DNA of 64,000 nucleotides from DASVHS01 sp035468985 (lineage in GTDB: Bacteria; Acidobacteriota; Thermoanaerobaculia; Gp7-AA8): the NCBI GenBank assembly GCA_035468985.1, contig DATISF010000040.1, positions 39,604-103,603 of the forward strand, read 5' to 3'. Of this stretch, positions 48,015-56,616 are shown piece by piece (the stretch's first letter is position 1; the number at the start of each line of letters is the position of its first letter). A program made the position numbers and the translations under genes. Below the pieces are notes generated by a model. It was not told the origin of the DNA and ran no database searches. It worked only from the letters and a program-made list of their open reading frames with translations.

Positions 48015-49868
48015 ATGCTCTGTCAGACCTGCAGTGCCTACAACGAAGACGACCGCGAGTATTGCTATCGCTGTCAGAACAAGCTGCTCGTTCTCTCGGG
48101 CCTGACTTCGTTCGAGGAAGACGAGGTCGAGGATTACGAGGACGAGGGAGATCTCTCGCTCGACGAGCATCTGCTCGAGCGCGTGTCGGCGATCGAAGAA
48201 ATCGTCAAGCGGTCGGCGGAGACGATCCGCACGCTCGTCGACGCCATCCAGAAGCACGAGCGCGCGATCTTCATCAATCAGACCGGCCTGCTCTCCGTCA
48301 AAGAAATCCTGGAAAAGAAAAACCTCCTCTCCAGCGACGAAGTCGTCGAGCTGTGGGAATCGAAGATGGGCGAGCAGATGCTCGCTCTGGAAAAGAAGCA
48401 GCGCTTCACCGAGCGCAAGGACCGCATCATGTCGCTGTTCCGCGGCGACAAACGCGATCGCTTCCTGCAGCTCCTGGCCGATGCCGAATCGGCAATCGAT
48501 GCTTTCGATCCCGATCGCGGCATGAAGGCGCTCGAAGAAGCCTTCAAACTCGACCGCGACAACTACGAGCTCTCGTTCTTCCTCGGCGAGATGCTGTTCA
48601 ACGACGGCAATCTCGACCGCGCCAAGGCGTATCTCGAGCGCACGCTGGAGGTGCAGCCGGATCATTTCGATGCTGCCGTGTTCTACGGCGTGCTGCTTCA
48701 CGAGCGCCAGGACCTGAAGGGCGCCGAGCGCTGGCTGCGGCGCGCCATCCAGATCTCCCAGGAGTCGTTCCTTCCCTACTTCTCGCTCGGCGCGATCTAC
48801 GCGCGCAAGGGAAAACTCCTGCGCGCGCAGAAGTTCCTCGAGAAGGCCATTCAGCTCGAGGCCATCCCGCAGGCGTTCTTCCTGCTCGGCACAATCTTCT
48901 ACGAGAAGGGGCAGTTGGAGCGCGCCATCCGTTCGTTCCAGGGCGCGCTGAAGCTCGACCCCGACTACGAAGAAGCGATCTACCATCTCGGCCTCTGCTA
49001 TCTCGACCGCAACTGGAACCGCAAGGCCATCGAGTGCTTCCAGGAAGCGCTGGAGCTGAATCCGAACAAGATGGAGTACCAGCAGGCGGTCAAGATTTAC
49101 GAAGGAATCTCCGGCCACGTTCCGCTGGAAGGTCCGGCGGCGACGGAATTCGGCGAAGCGGAGACGCTGGTCAACCAGGGCAACTACAACGAGGCCCTCG
49201 ATCACTATCGCCGCGCGTCGCAGGAAGATCCCGAGAACGTCAACATCCTGATGCCGTACGCCCTGCTCTGCTCGCACCTCGACATGAACAGCGAGGCCAT
49301 TGCCGTGGCGCGGCGCATCCTCAAGCAGAAGCCGACGGAAGTCGTCGCCGCTGCGGCCTACACCACGCTCGTCGAAGCGCTGCGTGCCGAGGGGAATTTC
49401 AAGGAAGCGAATCGGGCCCTCGAAGACATGCTGCGCGACTACAACTCGAATTACGCGAAATCGATCGCCTACTACGAGAAGGCGTACAACCTCGCGGAGA
49501 TGGAAGAGAACCTCGACGAGGCGCTGGAGAGCGCGCAGCTCGCGCTCCGCTACTCGCCGAAGGAGTTGCGGCAGTTTCCGCTGGCGGCTCTCGGCTGGGT
49601 CTACTTCAAGAAGCGCGATTTCCAGAGCGCCGTCGACTTCCTGACAAAGTCCGCCGATGTCGGCCCGACCTCGACGAATCTCATGCACCTCGGCATGGCA
49701 CTTCTCGAGAGCGGCGACAAGGATCGCGCCCGGGCCATCTTCCGCCGAGCGAAGACGTTCAAGGCCAAGGGCGCAGGCCTCGAGGAAAAGATCCTCGAAC
49801 AGGTGCGATCGACGACGAAGCTCATCGATCGCCTGCACCAGCGCCGCCGTCGCGCCACCAAGACCTAG
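48015..49868 (+). CDS. Zinc-ribbon TPR protein
   Basis: ATG 48015 gives 617 residues. A zinc ribbon opens the protein (MLCQTCSAYNEDDREYCYRC), then an acidic stretch (FEEDEVEDYEDEGDLSLDEH), a helical coiled region (~50-150) and about ten TPR units (~170-600: YELSFFLGEMLFNDGNLDRA, AIYHLGLCYLDRNWNRKAIE, LAALGWVYFKKRDFQSAVDF). It has no signal peptide or membrane segment, so it is a cytoplasmic scaffold. A basic tail (LIDRLHQRRRRATKT) could contact nucleic acid or membrane. Function unknown. The related Zn-ribbon-plus-signalling plan occurs twice more in the window (FHA protein, histidine kinase). Confidence 0.88.
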   Translation: MLCQTCSAYNEDDREYCYRCQNKLLVLSGLTSFEEDEVEDYEDEGDLSLDEHLLERVSAIEEIVKRSAETIRTLVDAIQKHERAIFINQTGLLSVKEILEKKNLLSSDEVVELWESKMGEQMLALEKKQRFTERKDRIMSLFRGDKRDRFLQLLADAESAIDAFDPDRGMKALEEAFKLDRDNYELSFFLGEMLFNDGNLDRAKAYLERTLEVQPDHFDAAVFYGVLLHERQDLKGAERWLRRAIQISQESFLPYFSLGAIYARKGKLLRAQKFLEKAIQLEAIPQAFFLLGTIFYEKGQLERAIRSFQGALKLDPDYEEAIYHLGLCYLDRNWNRKAIECFQEALELNPNKMEYQQAVKIYEGISGHVPLEGPAATEFGEAETLVNQGNYNEALDHYRRASQEDPENVNILMPYALLCSHLDMNSEAIAVARRILKQKPTEVVAAAAYTTLVEALRAEGNFKEANRALEDMLRDYNSNYAKSIAYYEKAYNLAEMEENLDEALESAQLALRYSPKELRQFPLAALGWVYFKKRDFQSAVDFLTKSADVGPTSTNLMHLGMALLESGDKDRARAIFRRAKTFKAKGAGLEEKILEQVRSTTKLIDRLHQRRRRATKT

Positions 49869-49908
49869 ATCCGCGTCACTGACGCCCCGAAAGACTAGCT
49901 TCTGCACG

Positions 49909-50690
49909 TGCTCGCGCGACGCTTGGCGCTGTCGTGTGCGGTGCTGGTCGCTCTTCGCCTCTCGGCCGGTCAACCCCTGCGTCCCGAGGTTCCCCTCGGA
50001 TCGCTCGTGACGGAGCCGCCGCCGCGGAGGCGGTGACGGTTGCCGTTCATGACGATGGACTGCTCATGACATGGAGCGGTCTGAACACATTCGCCCGGCG
50101 GTTCGCGGCGAACGGACAGGCAACCAGCCCGGCGATCACACTGGTTCCCGCGATCGACATCATGTCATCGCTCACCTTTCCACTCGAATCTGCGTGGAAT
50201 GGGCGTCACCTCGTGGTCGTGTGGATGCAGCCGGCGTTCGCATTCACACCGGCCTGTGTCGTCGCACGCCGCTTCACATCCGACGGTGCTCCTGCCGCCC
50301 CGCAGAAGAACCTGGGCTGTGACAATGTCCCCCCCGGTCTATGACTACGGCTCCGACGTCGTCAGTTCCGCGGAAGTTCAGCTTGCGTGGGATGGAAGCA
50401 GCTGGTGGTGCTTGCCGCGGAAAGGCGACAAGTCTTCGGCTGCCTACCGGCTGGACGAGAACCTAGATGGATCCTCCGACCGACATCTCGCCATGGGGAC
50501 GCCAGGCGCTCACTGGCGCCGGCGTTCCGTTTCCGAACCGCCTCGTGGTCGCTTATCCGCGGCTCCTCGAATCATCCACGAGTCTCCGCCTCTTTCTTCA
50601 GACCATCTTTCTCGAGCCGCGCACCCGAGCTGTCCGTCATCCCTGACGGCGATCAGATGCGTGTCAACTTGGCGTACTTGGCGATGAACT
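49909..50690 (+). pseudogene. Decayed secreted repeat protein
   Basis: A GTG start at 49909 gives a signal-peptide-like MLARRLALSCAVLVALRLSA but stops after 43 codons. Coding-like sequence then continues in other frames. One fragment (to 50344) carries VTVAVHDDGLLMTWSGLNTF and WNGRHLVVVWMQPAFAF ... VARRFTSDGAPAA. The next carries YDYGSDVVSSAEVQLAWDGS, then a further shift to LVVLAAERRQVFG. The WDG/WNG...VVW repeats look like a secreted beta-propeller-like family. At least three frame changes or stops make it non-functional. A TAGCTT box 6 nt before the GTG may be its relic promoter. It runs into the convergent uvrD 3' end. Confidence 0.7.
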
Positions 50691-52896
50691 TCTTCGATCC
50701 GGCGCGATCGAAATAGACCGTCAGCTTGGCGTCCGGCCCCGAGCCTTCCATCGTCAGGATCACTCCCTCGCCGAATTGTTCGTGACGCACGCGCACGCCG
50801 CGCTTGAGCTCGGCACGTGGTGCCTCGGACTTCACGGCACGAATCGCAGACGGGTCGAAAGAGACCGGCGCATCCTTGAAGAACGACATGACCGAGTTCG
50901 CCGACGCCGCACCCCGTTGAGGCCTGAGGCCTGGGGCTTGAGGCCTGATCGGCTGCTCGCGCCATCGCGGTGCCGGCTGCCGGAATCCGAGGCGAACCTC
51001 CTCCTTCACCGCCTCTGGAATCTCCGCGAGAAAGGGCGAAGGGTTCTGCTCGCGAAACTTCCCGTGCATCCGCCGCTCGAGCGAGTAGAGGCAGTACAGC
51101 TGCTCGCGGGCGCGGGTCATGCCGACGTAACAGAGGCGCCGCTCCTCCTCGACGTCCTCGTTCTGCTCGAGAGACTGCGAGTGCGGCAGGATTCCCTCTT
51201 CCATCCCGGCGAGGAACACGACCCTGAACTCGAGGCCCTTCGCGGCGTGCAGGGTCATCAGGGTCACGCCTTTCTGCGACTCGTAGCGGTCGAGATCGGA
51301 CATCAGGGTCAGCGAGTCAAGGTAGTCGGCCAGCGTCGCCGATGGATTGCCCTCGGTGAATTCGCGTGCGGAGTTGAGCAACTCCTCGATGTTCTGCAGA
51401 CGCGTCTCGTCCTGGATGTCCCGCGACTCGGCGAGCATGCGCCGGTACCCGGTGCGCAGAAGAACGTAGTCGTAGAGATCGGGAATCGGATTCGTCGACG
51501 CGCGCTGCAGGTCGTGAATGATCTCGCGAAATTCGAGCACGGACTTTCTTGCGCGAGGTGTGAGAAAGGCCAGGTCGCCCTCGATCACGCTCCAGAGCGA
51601 CGCGTTCTGCTCGTTCGCTTTCTCGGTCAGCGCCGCGACCGTCGTGTCGCCGATTCCGCGGGACGGGACGTTGATCACCCGCTCGATCAACGGCGTATCG
51701 TGCGGTCGGATCGCCAGCCGCAAGTACGAGAGCACGTCCTTGATCTCCGCGCGCTCGTAGAACTTCACGCCGCCGACCACGGAATACGGCATGTTCGCGC
51801 GCAGAAGCTCTTCTTCAAACTGCCGCGACTGCGCGTTCATGCGGAAGAGCACCGCGAAATCGGAGAGCTTCAGTTGGCCACGCATCGAGTTGATCTTCTC
51901 GATGACGAACTGCGCCTCCTCGCGGTCGTTGCTCGCGGTCACGATGCGCACCGGGTCGCCGCTGCCGGAGTCAGTGAAGAGCGTTTTGCCCTTGCGGGCC
52001 ACGTTTTGCGACACCACTCCTGTGGCGGCATCGAGGATGTTGCCGGTGGAGCGGTAGTTCTGCTCCAGCTTGACGATCTTCGCGCCCGGAAAGTCCTGCT
52101 CGAAATTCAGGATGTTGTTGATGTCCGCGCCGCGGAAGCGGTAGATCGACTGGTCCTCGTCTCCGACGGCAACGATGTTGCCTTCTTTACCAGCTAGTAA
52201 TTTGATGAGTACATACTGTGCTCGATTTGTATCTTGATATTCGTCGATCAGCAGGTGTTGAAAGCGCTCGTGCAGCTCGTTGCGCACGTCCTCGTGTTTT
52301 TCCAGCAGCTCGACGTACTTGCCGATGAGGTCGTCGAAATCCATCGCGTCGTACTCGCGAAGCCGTTTCTGATACAAGCGGTAGATCTCCGCGACCCGCG
52401 CTCCGAAGAAGTCGAGATTCGTCTTCTCATACTCCACCGGGCCGATCAGCTCGTTCTTCGCATTGGAGATCCGGGTCAGAACCGCGCGCGGCGGGAACGC
52501 CTCGTCGTTGACGTTCAGCTCGCGCATCGACCGGCGGATCAACGTCAGCTGGTCGGCCGTGTCATAGATCGCAAACGATTTCGTGTATCCGAGGCGGTCG
52601 GCGTAGCGGCGAAGCATGCGCAGCGAGGTGGAGTGAAATGTGCCGATCCACGGCCGTGCGCCGATGCTCGGAACGAGGCGCTCGACGCGGCTGAGCATCT
52701 CGTTGGCGGCCTTGTTCGTAAACGTAACCGCAAGGATTCGAGTCGGATGGACGCTGTGCTCACTGATGAGCCAGGCCAGCCGGTAGGTGATCACCCGAGT
52801 CTTGCCCGACCCGGCGCCGGCCAGGACCAGGAGGGGACCGCCGGCATGGGTGACCGCTTCGAGCTGCTGTTTGTTGAGTCCGGAGAGGTCGATCAT
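50653..52896 (-). CDS. UvrD/PcrA-family DNA helicase
   Basis: The 747-residue superfamily 1A helicase has motif I LAGAGSGKTRVI, Ia VTFTNKAANEM, II LLIDEYQDTN, III VGDEDQSIYRFRGAD, IV LEQNYRST, V TLMTLHAAKGLEF and VI RLCYVGMTRAREQL. The C-terminal part has the PcrA-type RNA-polymerase-binding Tudor-like end (VRVRHEQFGEGVILTMEGS). It unwinds DNA 3' to 5' in repair and replication-transcription conflict resolution. The linker LRPQRG...IRPQAPG is encoded by heptanucleotide repeats (50918-50948). The YQDTNRAQYVLIKLLAGKEG stretch uses unusually AT-rich codons (52181-52243). Confidence 0.97.
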   Translation of the reverse strand: MIDLSGLNKQQLEAVTHAGGPLLVLAGAGSGKTRVITYRLAWLISEHSVHPTRILAVTFTNKAANEMLSRVERLVPSIGARPWIGTFHSTSLRMLRRYADRLGYTKSFAIYDTADQLTLIRRSMRELNVNDEAFPPRAVLTRISNAKNELIGPVEYEKTNLDFFGARVAEIYRLYQKRLREYDAMDFDDLIGKYVELLEKHEDVRNELHERFQHLLIDEYQDTNRAQYVLIKLLAGKEGNIVAVGDEDQSIYRFRGADINNILNFEQDFPGAKIVKLEQNYRSTGNILDAATGVVSQNVARKGKTLFTDSGSGDPVRIVTASNDREEAQFVIEKINSMRGQLKLSDFAVLFRMNAQSRQFEEELLRANMPYSVVGGVKFYERAEIKDVLSYLRLAIRPHDTPLIERVINVPSRGIGDTTVAALTEKANEQNASLWSVIEGDLAFLTPRARKSVLEFREIIHDLQRASTNPIPDLYDYVLLRTGYRRMLAESRDIQDETRLQNIEELLNSAREFTEGNPSATLADYLDSLTLMSDLDRYESQKGVTLMTLHAAKGLEFRVVFLAGMEEGILPHSQSLEQNEDVEEERRLCYVGMTRAREQLYCLYSLERRMHGKFREQNPSPFLAEIPEAVKEEVRLGFRQPAPRWREQPIRPQAPGLRPQRGAASANSVMSFFKDAPVSFDPSAIRAVKSEAPRAELKRGVRVRHEQFGEGVILTMEGSGPDAKLTVYFDRAGSKKFIAKYAKLTRI
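50918..50948. repeat. Heptanucleotide tandem repeat inside the uvrD linker
   Basis: Consecutive 7-nt units TGAGGCC, TGAGGCC, TGGGGCT, TGAGGCC, TGA. The units encode the Arg-Pro-Gln linker between the helicase core and the C-terminal domain. The 7-nt period is shared with the intergenic element at 11946-12009. Confidence 0.7.
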
Positions 52897-52992
52897 TCGC
52901 GCTAGATGCTTGTATCAGCAACAACTAACCGCAACAAGGAACTATTGATTCACCCCCTCCTGTTGTAGGCTTAGCTGCACTTCGGAGGCTTC

Positions 52993-53187
52993 ATGTTCGG
53001 TCTGGGTGTCCCTGAACTGATTCTGATTCTCGTCATCGTCATCGTCATCTTCGGCGCGGGCAAGCTCCCCCAGCTCGGCCGCGGTCTCGGCGAAGGCATT
53101 TCCAACTTCCGCGAGGGCCTCAGCAAAGGCAAGAACGAGGCGAACAAGACGGTCGACGATAAGAATCGGTCTTCTCTCAACTCATAG
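52993..53187 (+). CDS. tatA: Sec-independent translocase protein TatA/TatE
   Basis: The 64-residue protein has the classic TatA plan: a short N-terminal helix FGLGVPELILILVIVIVIFG, the hinge FGAGKLPQLGRGLGEGI, an amphipathic helix (SNFREGLSKG) and a charged tail. It forms the pore part of the twin-arginine pathway for folded proteins. GGAGG lies 6 nt before the ATG, a clear Shine-Dalgarno. tatC is not in the window. DUF4388 and RfbD-like genes follow closely. Confidence 0.95.
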   Translation: MFGLGVPELILILVIVIVIFGAGKLPQLGRGLGEGISNFREGLSKGKNEANKTVDDKNRSSLNS

Positions 53188-53195
53188 CGGAGTCG

Positions 53196-53981
53196 ATGCC
53201 CCCCAAGACCGAGCAACCGGAGTCGTCGGGTTCCGTCTACCAGACGGACGTCGCCCAGACTCCGCTGCCCGAGATCCTCGTCACCATCCATCGCCACAAG
53301 GCGCCCGGTTCGCTGGAGTGCCGCCGCGGCGGCGAGACGAAAGAGATCTTCCTCGAGCACGGCCACATCACCTTCGCCACATCGAATCAGGTCCGTGACT
53401 CGCTCGGCGACAAGCTCCTTCGCGAGGGGAAAATCACCCGCGAGCAGTACGACGAGAGCGTGCGGCGGCTCGTCAACACCGGAAAGCGCCAGGGCACGAT
53501 CCTCACGGAGATGAACGTCATCGACACCGACACGCTCGCCAACGCGCTGCGCGAGCAGATCCTCGAGCTGGTGTGGTCGGTCCTGGCGTGGGACGGCGGC
53601 CAGGTTGTCTTTCGACCGGGCCGGCACAAGCAGCAGGAGTTCATCAAAACGGACATCGCCATCCCGCAGGCATTGCTTCAGGGTGTCCGCCGGATGCCCG
53701 ACGCGAAGGGGCTCGTGGCACGCCTCGGCACGAAGTCGACGGTTTTGCAGAGAAGCGAGAAAGCTCTGGAAGAGTTGCTGCTCGACGACGATGAACGGCG
53801 GCTGCTCGATTCCGTCGACGGCAAACGCACGCTTTACGATCTGATCAACACTCCTCCGCTGCAGGCGGGAATGAACGCGCGGATTCTGTATGCCTTCATG
53901 GCGCTGCAGCTGATCGCGGCGCGCTCGCCCGAACGCATCAAAGTGCGCATGAAGACGGACGGAGACACATACTCGACCTGA
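53196..53981 (+). CDS. DUF4388-domain protein
   Basis: The protein has 261 residues. The N-terminal PatA-like DUF4388 domain (PLPEILVTIHRHKAPGSLEC, EIFLEHGHITFATSNQ, GDKLLREGKITREQYDE, GKRQGTILTEMNVID) is followed by a second conserved block (LREQILELVWSVLAWDGGQV) and a helical C-terminus. DUF4388 occurs in signalling proteins of delta-proteobacteria and Acidobacteriota, often linked to type IV pili or gliding; biochemical function is unknown. It is coupled to the downstream reductase (stop and start share one base). Confidence 0.9.
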   Translation: MPPKTEQPESSGSVYQTDVAQTPLPEILVTIHRHKAPGSLECRRGGETKEIFLEHGHITFATSNQVRDSLGDKLLREGKITREQYDESVRRLVNTGKRQGTILTEMNVIDTDTLANALREQILELVWSVLAWDGGQVVFRPGRHKQQEFIKTDIAIPQALLQGVRRMPDAKGLVARLGTKSTVLQRSEKALEELLLDDDERRLLDSVDGKRTLYDLINTPPLQAGMNARILYAFMALQLIAARSPERIKVRMKTDGDTYST

Positions 53982-54838
53982 TGAATCGGCGGTGGCTGGT
54001 CACGGGTGGCGGCGGGATGGTCGCGACCGATCTCTGCGAAGAGCTCGACGCGCGCGGCGAGGACGTCGTCAGCATGGCGAAGGCGGATCTCGACATCGCG
54101 CAGCGCGATGCGGTGCACGGCGTCGTCCGCGACGTCCGCCCTTCGATCATCGTCAACTGCGCCGCGTACACCAACGTCGACGCCGCCGAAGAGAACGAAG
54201 CGCTGTCCAACGCGATCAACGGTTCGGCGGTCGAATTCCTCGCCGACGCGGCGAACGAAACGGGTGCGCTGCTGATTCAGCTCTCCACCGATTTCGTGTT
54301 CGATGGAACCAAGCGCTCGCCGTATGAAGTGAACGACAAGCCGGCGCCGCTGTCGGCATACGGGCGATCGAAACTGATCGGCGAGCTCGCGGCAGAGGAG
54401 GCGAAGAAACATCTCGTCCTGCGATCGGCGTGGTTGTTCGGCGTGCATGGCCACAACTTCGTCGAGGCCATTCGCAATCAGGTGAAGAAGGGGACCGATC
54501 CGCTGCGGGTGGTGAACGATCAGCGGGGCCGGCCCACCTACGCGCCGCATCTCGCGCACGCGATCATCCGCCTGGCGCTGAACGACGGCGCGCGCGGCAT
54601 CGTTCACTACGCGGATGATGACGAATGCACGTGGTACGACTTCGCCCGCGCCATCGTCGAAGGCCTCGGCGCCACGACGACCGTGGTCCCCGTCAGCACG
54701 GCCGAGTTCCCCCGTCCGGCCGCGCGTCCTGCGTATTCGGTTTTGTCTTCAGAACGTTACGAGCGGCTCACCGGAGTACGTCCCGAGTCGTGGCGTGACG
54801 GTCTTCACGAGTATCTGGCCCTGCGGCCGGTAAACTAG
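53981..54838 (+). CDS. rfbD: dTDP-4-dehydrorhamnose reductase-like (RfbD family)
   Basis: The 285-residue extended short-chain dehydrogenase has the NAD(P) motif WLVTGGGGMVATDLC, NCAAYTNVDAAEEN, the catalytic STDFVFDGTKRSPYEVND and YGRSKLIGE (Tyr-x3-Lys). PTYAPHLAHAIIRL is the usual RfbD C-terminal substrate region. It would reduce dTDP-4-keto-L-rhamnose to dTDP-L-rhamnose for cell-surface polysaccharide. The other rhamnose genes (rfbA, B, C) are absent, so related sugar substrates remain possible. Confidence 0.92.
   Translation: MNRRWLVTGGGGMVATDLCEELDARGEDVVSMAKADLDIAQRDAVHGVVRDVRPSIIVNCAAYTNVDAAEENEALSNAINGSAVEFLADAANETGALLIQLSTDFVFDGTKRSPYEVNDKPAPLSAYGRSKLIGELAAEEAKKHLVLRSAWLFGVHGHNFVEAIRNQVKKGTDPLRVVNDQRGRPTYAPHLAHAIIRLALNDGARGIVHYADDDECTWYDFARAIVEGLGATTTVVPVSTAEFPRPAARPAYSVLSSERYERLTGVRPESWRDGLHEYLALRPVN
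54831..54836 (+). promoter_or_regulatory. Candidate -10 box (TAAACT) for the glycosidase-fold gene
   Basis: TAAACT overlaps the rfbD-like stop codon and ends 6 nt before the ATG at 54843, with no Shine-Dalgarno. Confidence 0.5.
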
Positions 54839-54842
54839 CGCC

Positions 54843-55901
54843 ATGCGCACCGTGGCGCTGCTGCTCGCAGTTGCGCTCTCGATCGGACCGGCCGAAGCAG
54901 CGAGCCGTCGCCGCATCGTGGGACGCGGCGGATCCGATTCGCCGTTTGGCGTCGTCATCAACAACAGCGCCGTGGCGGCGTCACAGAGCGTTCGCGCGCT
55001 CGATCTCGCGCACAACGCCGGTATCCAGTGGGCGCACATCGAGTTCACCTGGTCGCGCATTCAGCCGTCTGCCGGGCAGGCCGACTACAGCGCGTACACC
55101 CAGATCGTCGCGCGCGCGGCTGACAGCGGCATTCGCCTCGTCGGCCGCCTTGGCTATGCGACGCCGTGGAACACGACCGCGCCCGCGAGCGTCACGAACG
55201 CCACGCAGCGCGAGCACTATCCGCCCGCCGACTACGACGCCTGGTCGCGCTACATCTTCACGACCGTCACGCTGTTCAAGAGCTCGATCCACCACTGGGA
55301 GATCTGGAACGAGCCCGATCTCGGCCCGACGACTCCGGACGGGCCGTGCAGCGGATTCTGGTGCGGTACGGCGGCACAGTACGCGCGACTTCTTTCTGTC
55401 GCATCCGATGCCGTGAAGCGCGCCGATCCCAATGCGGTCGTCCTTTTCGGAGGCCTCGCGCTGACGTCTTCGGCGGATCCGAACTTCGTGTTCAACGTGC
55501 TCACCGATCCCGACAACCCGGGCGGCGACTCCTTCGACGTCATGGCAATCCATGTGACGGGCTCGCGGACTGATGCCATCCGTCAGATGAATTTCACGAA
55601 ATCGCAGCTCGCATTCGGAGGAGCCGGCCTGCGCCCGATCTGGGTCACTGCCGTCGGTTATCCGAGTGATCCGGCGGCGCAGAAGATCGCTCCGTACTTC
55701 GATGGCGAGGCCGGCCAGGCCGCCTACGCGCGTGAGATCCCGACGTATCTCGTGAGCCTCGGCGCGCGAAAAGTGTTCTGGTTGCAGCTGTTCGACTCCG
55801 GCTCAGACCAGTTCGCGAGCTACGGGCTTCTGACGTCTCTGCTGGCGACAAAGAAGGCGTACGACGCCTACTCGGACACGATCAGGGCGTACCACCCATA
55901 G
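54843..55901 (+). CDS. Secreted glycoside-hydrolase-like protein (clan GH-A fold), nucleophile apparently lost
   Basis: The protein has 352 residues with a signal peptide (MRTVALLLAVALSIGPAEAA). A TIM-barrel glycosidase fold is suggested by GIQWAHIEFTWSRIQPSAGQ, LVGRLGYATPWN and HHWEIWNEPDLGPTT, where NEP supplies the acid/base Glu of clan GH-A. The usual nucleophile strand (consensus (I/V)W(V/I)TExG) reads PIWVTAVGYPSD: Ala replaces Glu. QLFDSGSDQFASYGLL is the following strand. It may be a carbohydrate-binding pseudoenzyme or use another residue. The 3' end overlaps tlyA by 20 nt. Confidence 0.82.
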   Translation: MRTVALLLAVALSIGPAEAASRRRIVGRGGSDSPFGVVINNSAVAASQSVRALDLAHNAGIQWAHIEFTWSRIQPSAGQADYSAYTQIVARAADSGIRLVGRLGYATPWNTTAPASVTNATQREHYPPADYDAWSRYIFTTVTLFKSSIHHWEIWNEPDLGPTTPDGPCSGFWCGTAAQYARLLSVASDAVKRADPNAVVLFGGLALTSSADPNFVFNVLTDPDNPGGDSFDVMAIHVTGSRTDAIRQMNFTKSQLAFGGAGLRPIWVTAVGYPSDPAAQKIAPYFDGEAGQAAYAREIPTYLVSLGARKVFWLQLFDSGSDQFASYGLLTSLLATKKAYDAYSDTIRAYHP

Positions 55902-56616
55902 CGGCGACCATCAGATACTCGACGTTCCCCTCAGCGCCTTTGACCGGACTCTCGATCACTCCCTGGACTTCGAATCCGTTCTCGCGCGCGAACGCCACGA
56001 TGCCGTCGACCGCCGCGCGGCGCTTTTCCTCGTTGCGCACGATTCCGCCCTTGCCGACATCGGCCTTGCCGACCTCGAACTGCGGCTTGATCAGCGCGAC
56101 GAGCGTTCCGCGCAGGAACGTCGCCACGGCCGGCAGGATCAGCTTCAGCGAGATGAACGAAACGTCGATCGACACGAAGTCGATGCGTTCATCAAAATCG
56201 ACCGCGCTCAGGAAACGGGCATTCACCTTCTCGCGATTCTCAACGCGTGCGTCGTTGCGCAGCGACTGATCGAGTTGCCCGTAGCCGACGTCGATCGCGT
56301 AAACCTTCCGTGCTCCATTCTTCAGCAGGACGTCGGTGAAGCCACCGGTGGACGCGCCGATGTCCGCGCACGTCTTTCCGGCGACGTCGATCCCGAACTC
56401 ACGCAGCGCATGGGCGAGTTTCATCCCACCGCGCCCGACCCACGGATGCTCCAGCTCGACGACGCGCAGCTCGTCATCGGCGGCGACCTGTGCTCCAGGC
56501 TTGTCGACGTACTGCTCGTTGACCATGACGCGCCGCGCCATGATCAGCGCCTGCGCCTTGGATCGTGATTCGACCAGACCGCGCTCGGCGAGCGCGGCAT
56601 CGAGCCGTTGCTTCAT
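55882..56616 (-). CDS. tlyA: TlyA-family rRNA methyltransferase / haemolysin A
   Basis: The protein has 244 residues. An N-terminal S4 RNA-binding domain (MKQRLDAALAERGLVESRSK, IMARRVMVNEQYVDKPG) is joined to an FtsJ-type methyltransferase with the SAM motif KTCADIGASTGGFTDVLL, YAIDVGYGQLDQSLR, DFVSIDVSFISLKLILP and ALIKPQFEVGK. The K-D-K-E catalytic set is present. TlyA 2'-O-methylates 16S and/or 23S rRNA. It is the last gene of the xseB-ispA-dxs-tlyA operon, an order common in Gram-positives and Acidobacteriota. The start codon is the first triplet of a 26-bp perfect inverted repeat. Confidence 0.95.
   Translation of the reverse strand: MKQRLDAALAERGLVESRSKAQALIMARRVMVNEQYVDKPGAQVAADDELRVVELEHPWVGRGGMKLAHALREFGIDVAGKTCADIGASTGGFTDVLLKNGARKVYAIDVGYGQLDQSLRNDARVENREKVNARFLSAVDFDERIDFVSIDVSFISLKLILPAVATFLRGTLVALIKPQFEVGKADVGKGGIVRNEEKRRAAVDGIVAFARENGFEVQGVIESPVKGAEGNVEYLMVAAMGGTP

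Noticed and set aside
47859..49973. 704-codon minus-strand frame opposite the TPR gene
   Set aside because: Leu/Glu/Arg-rich mirror of the TPR codons; no start context or domain.
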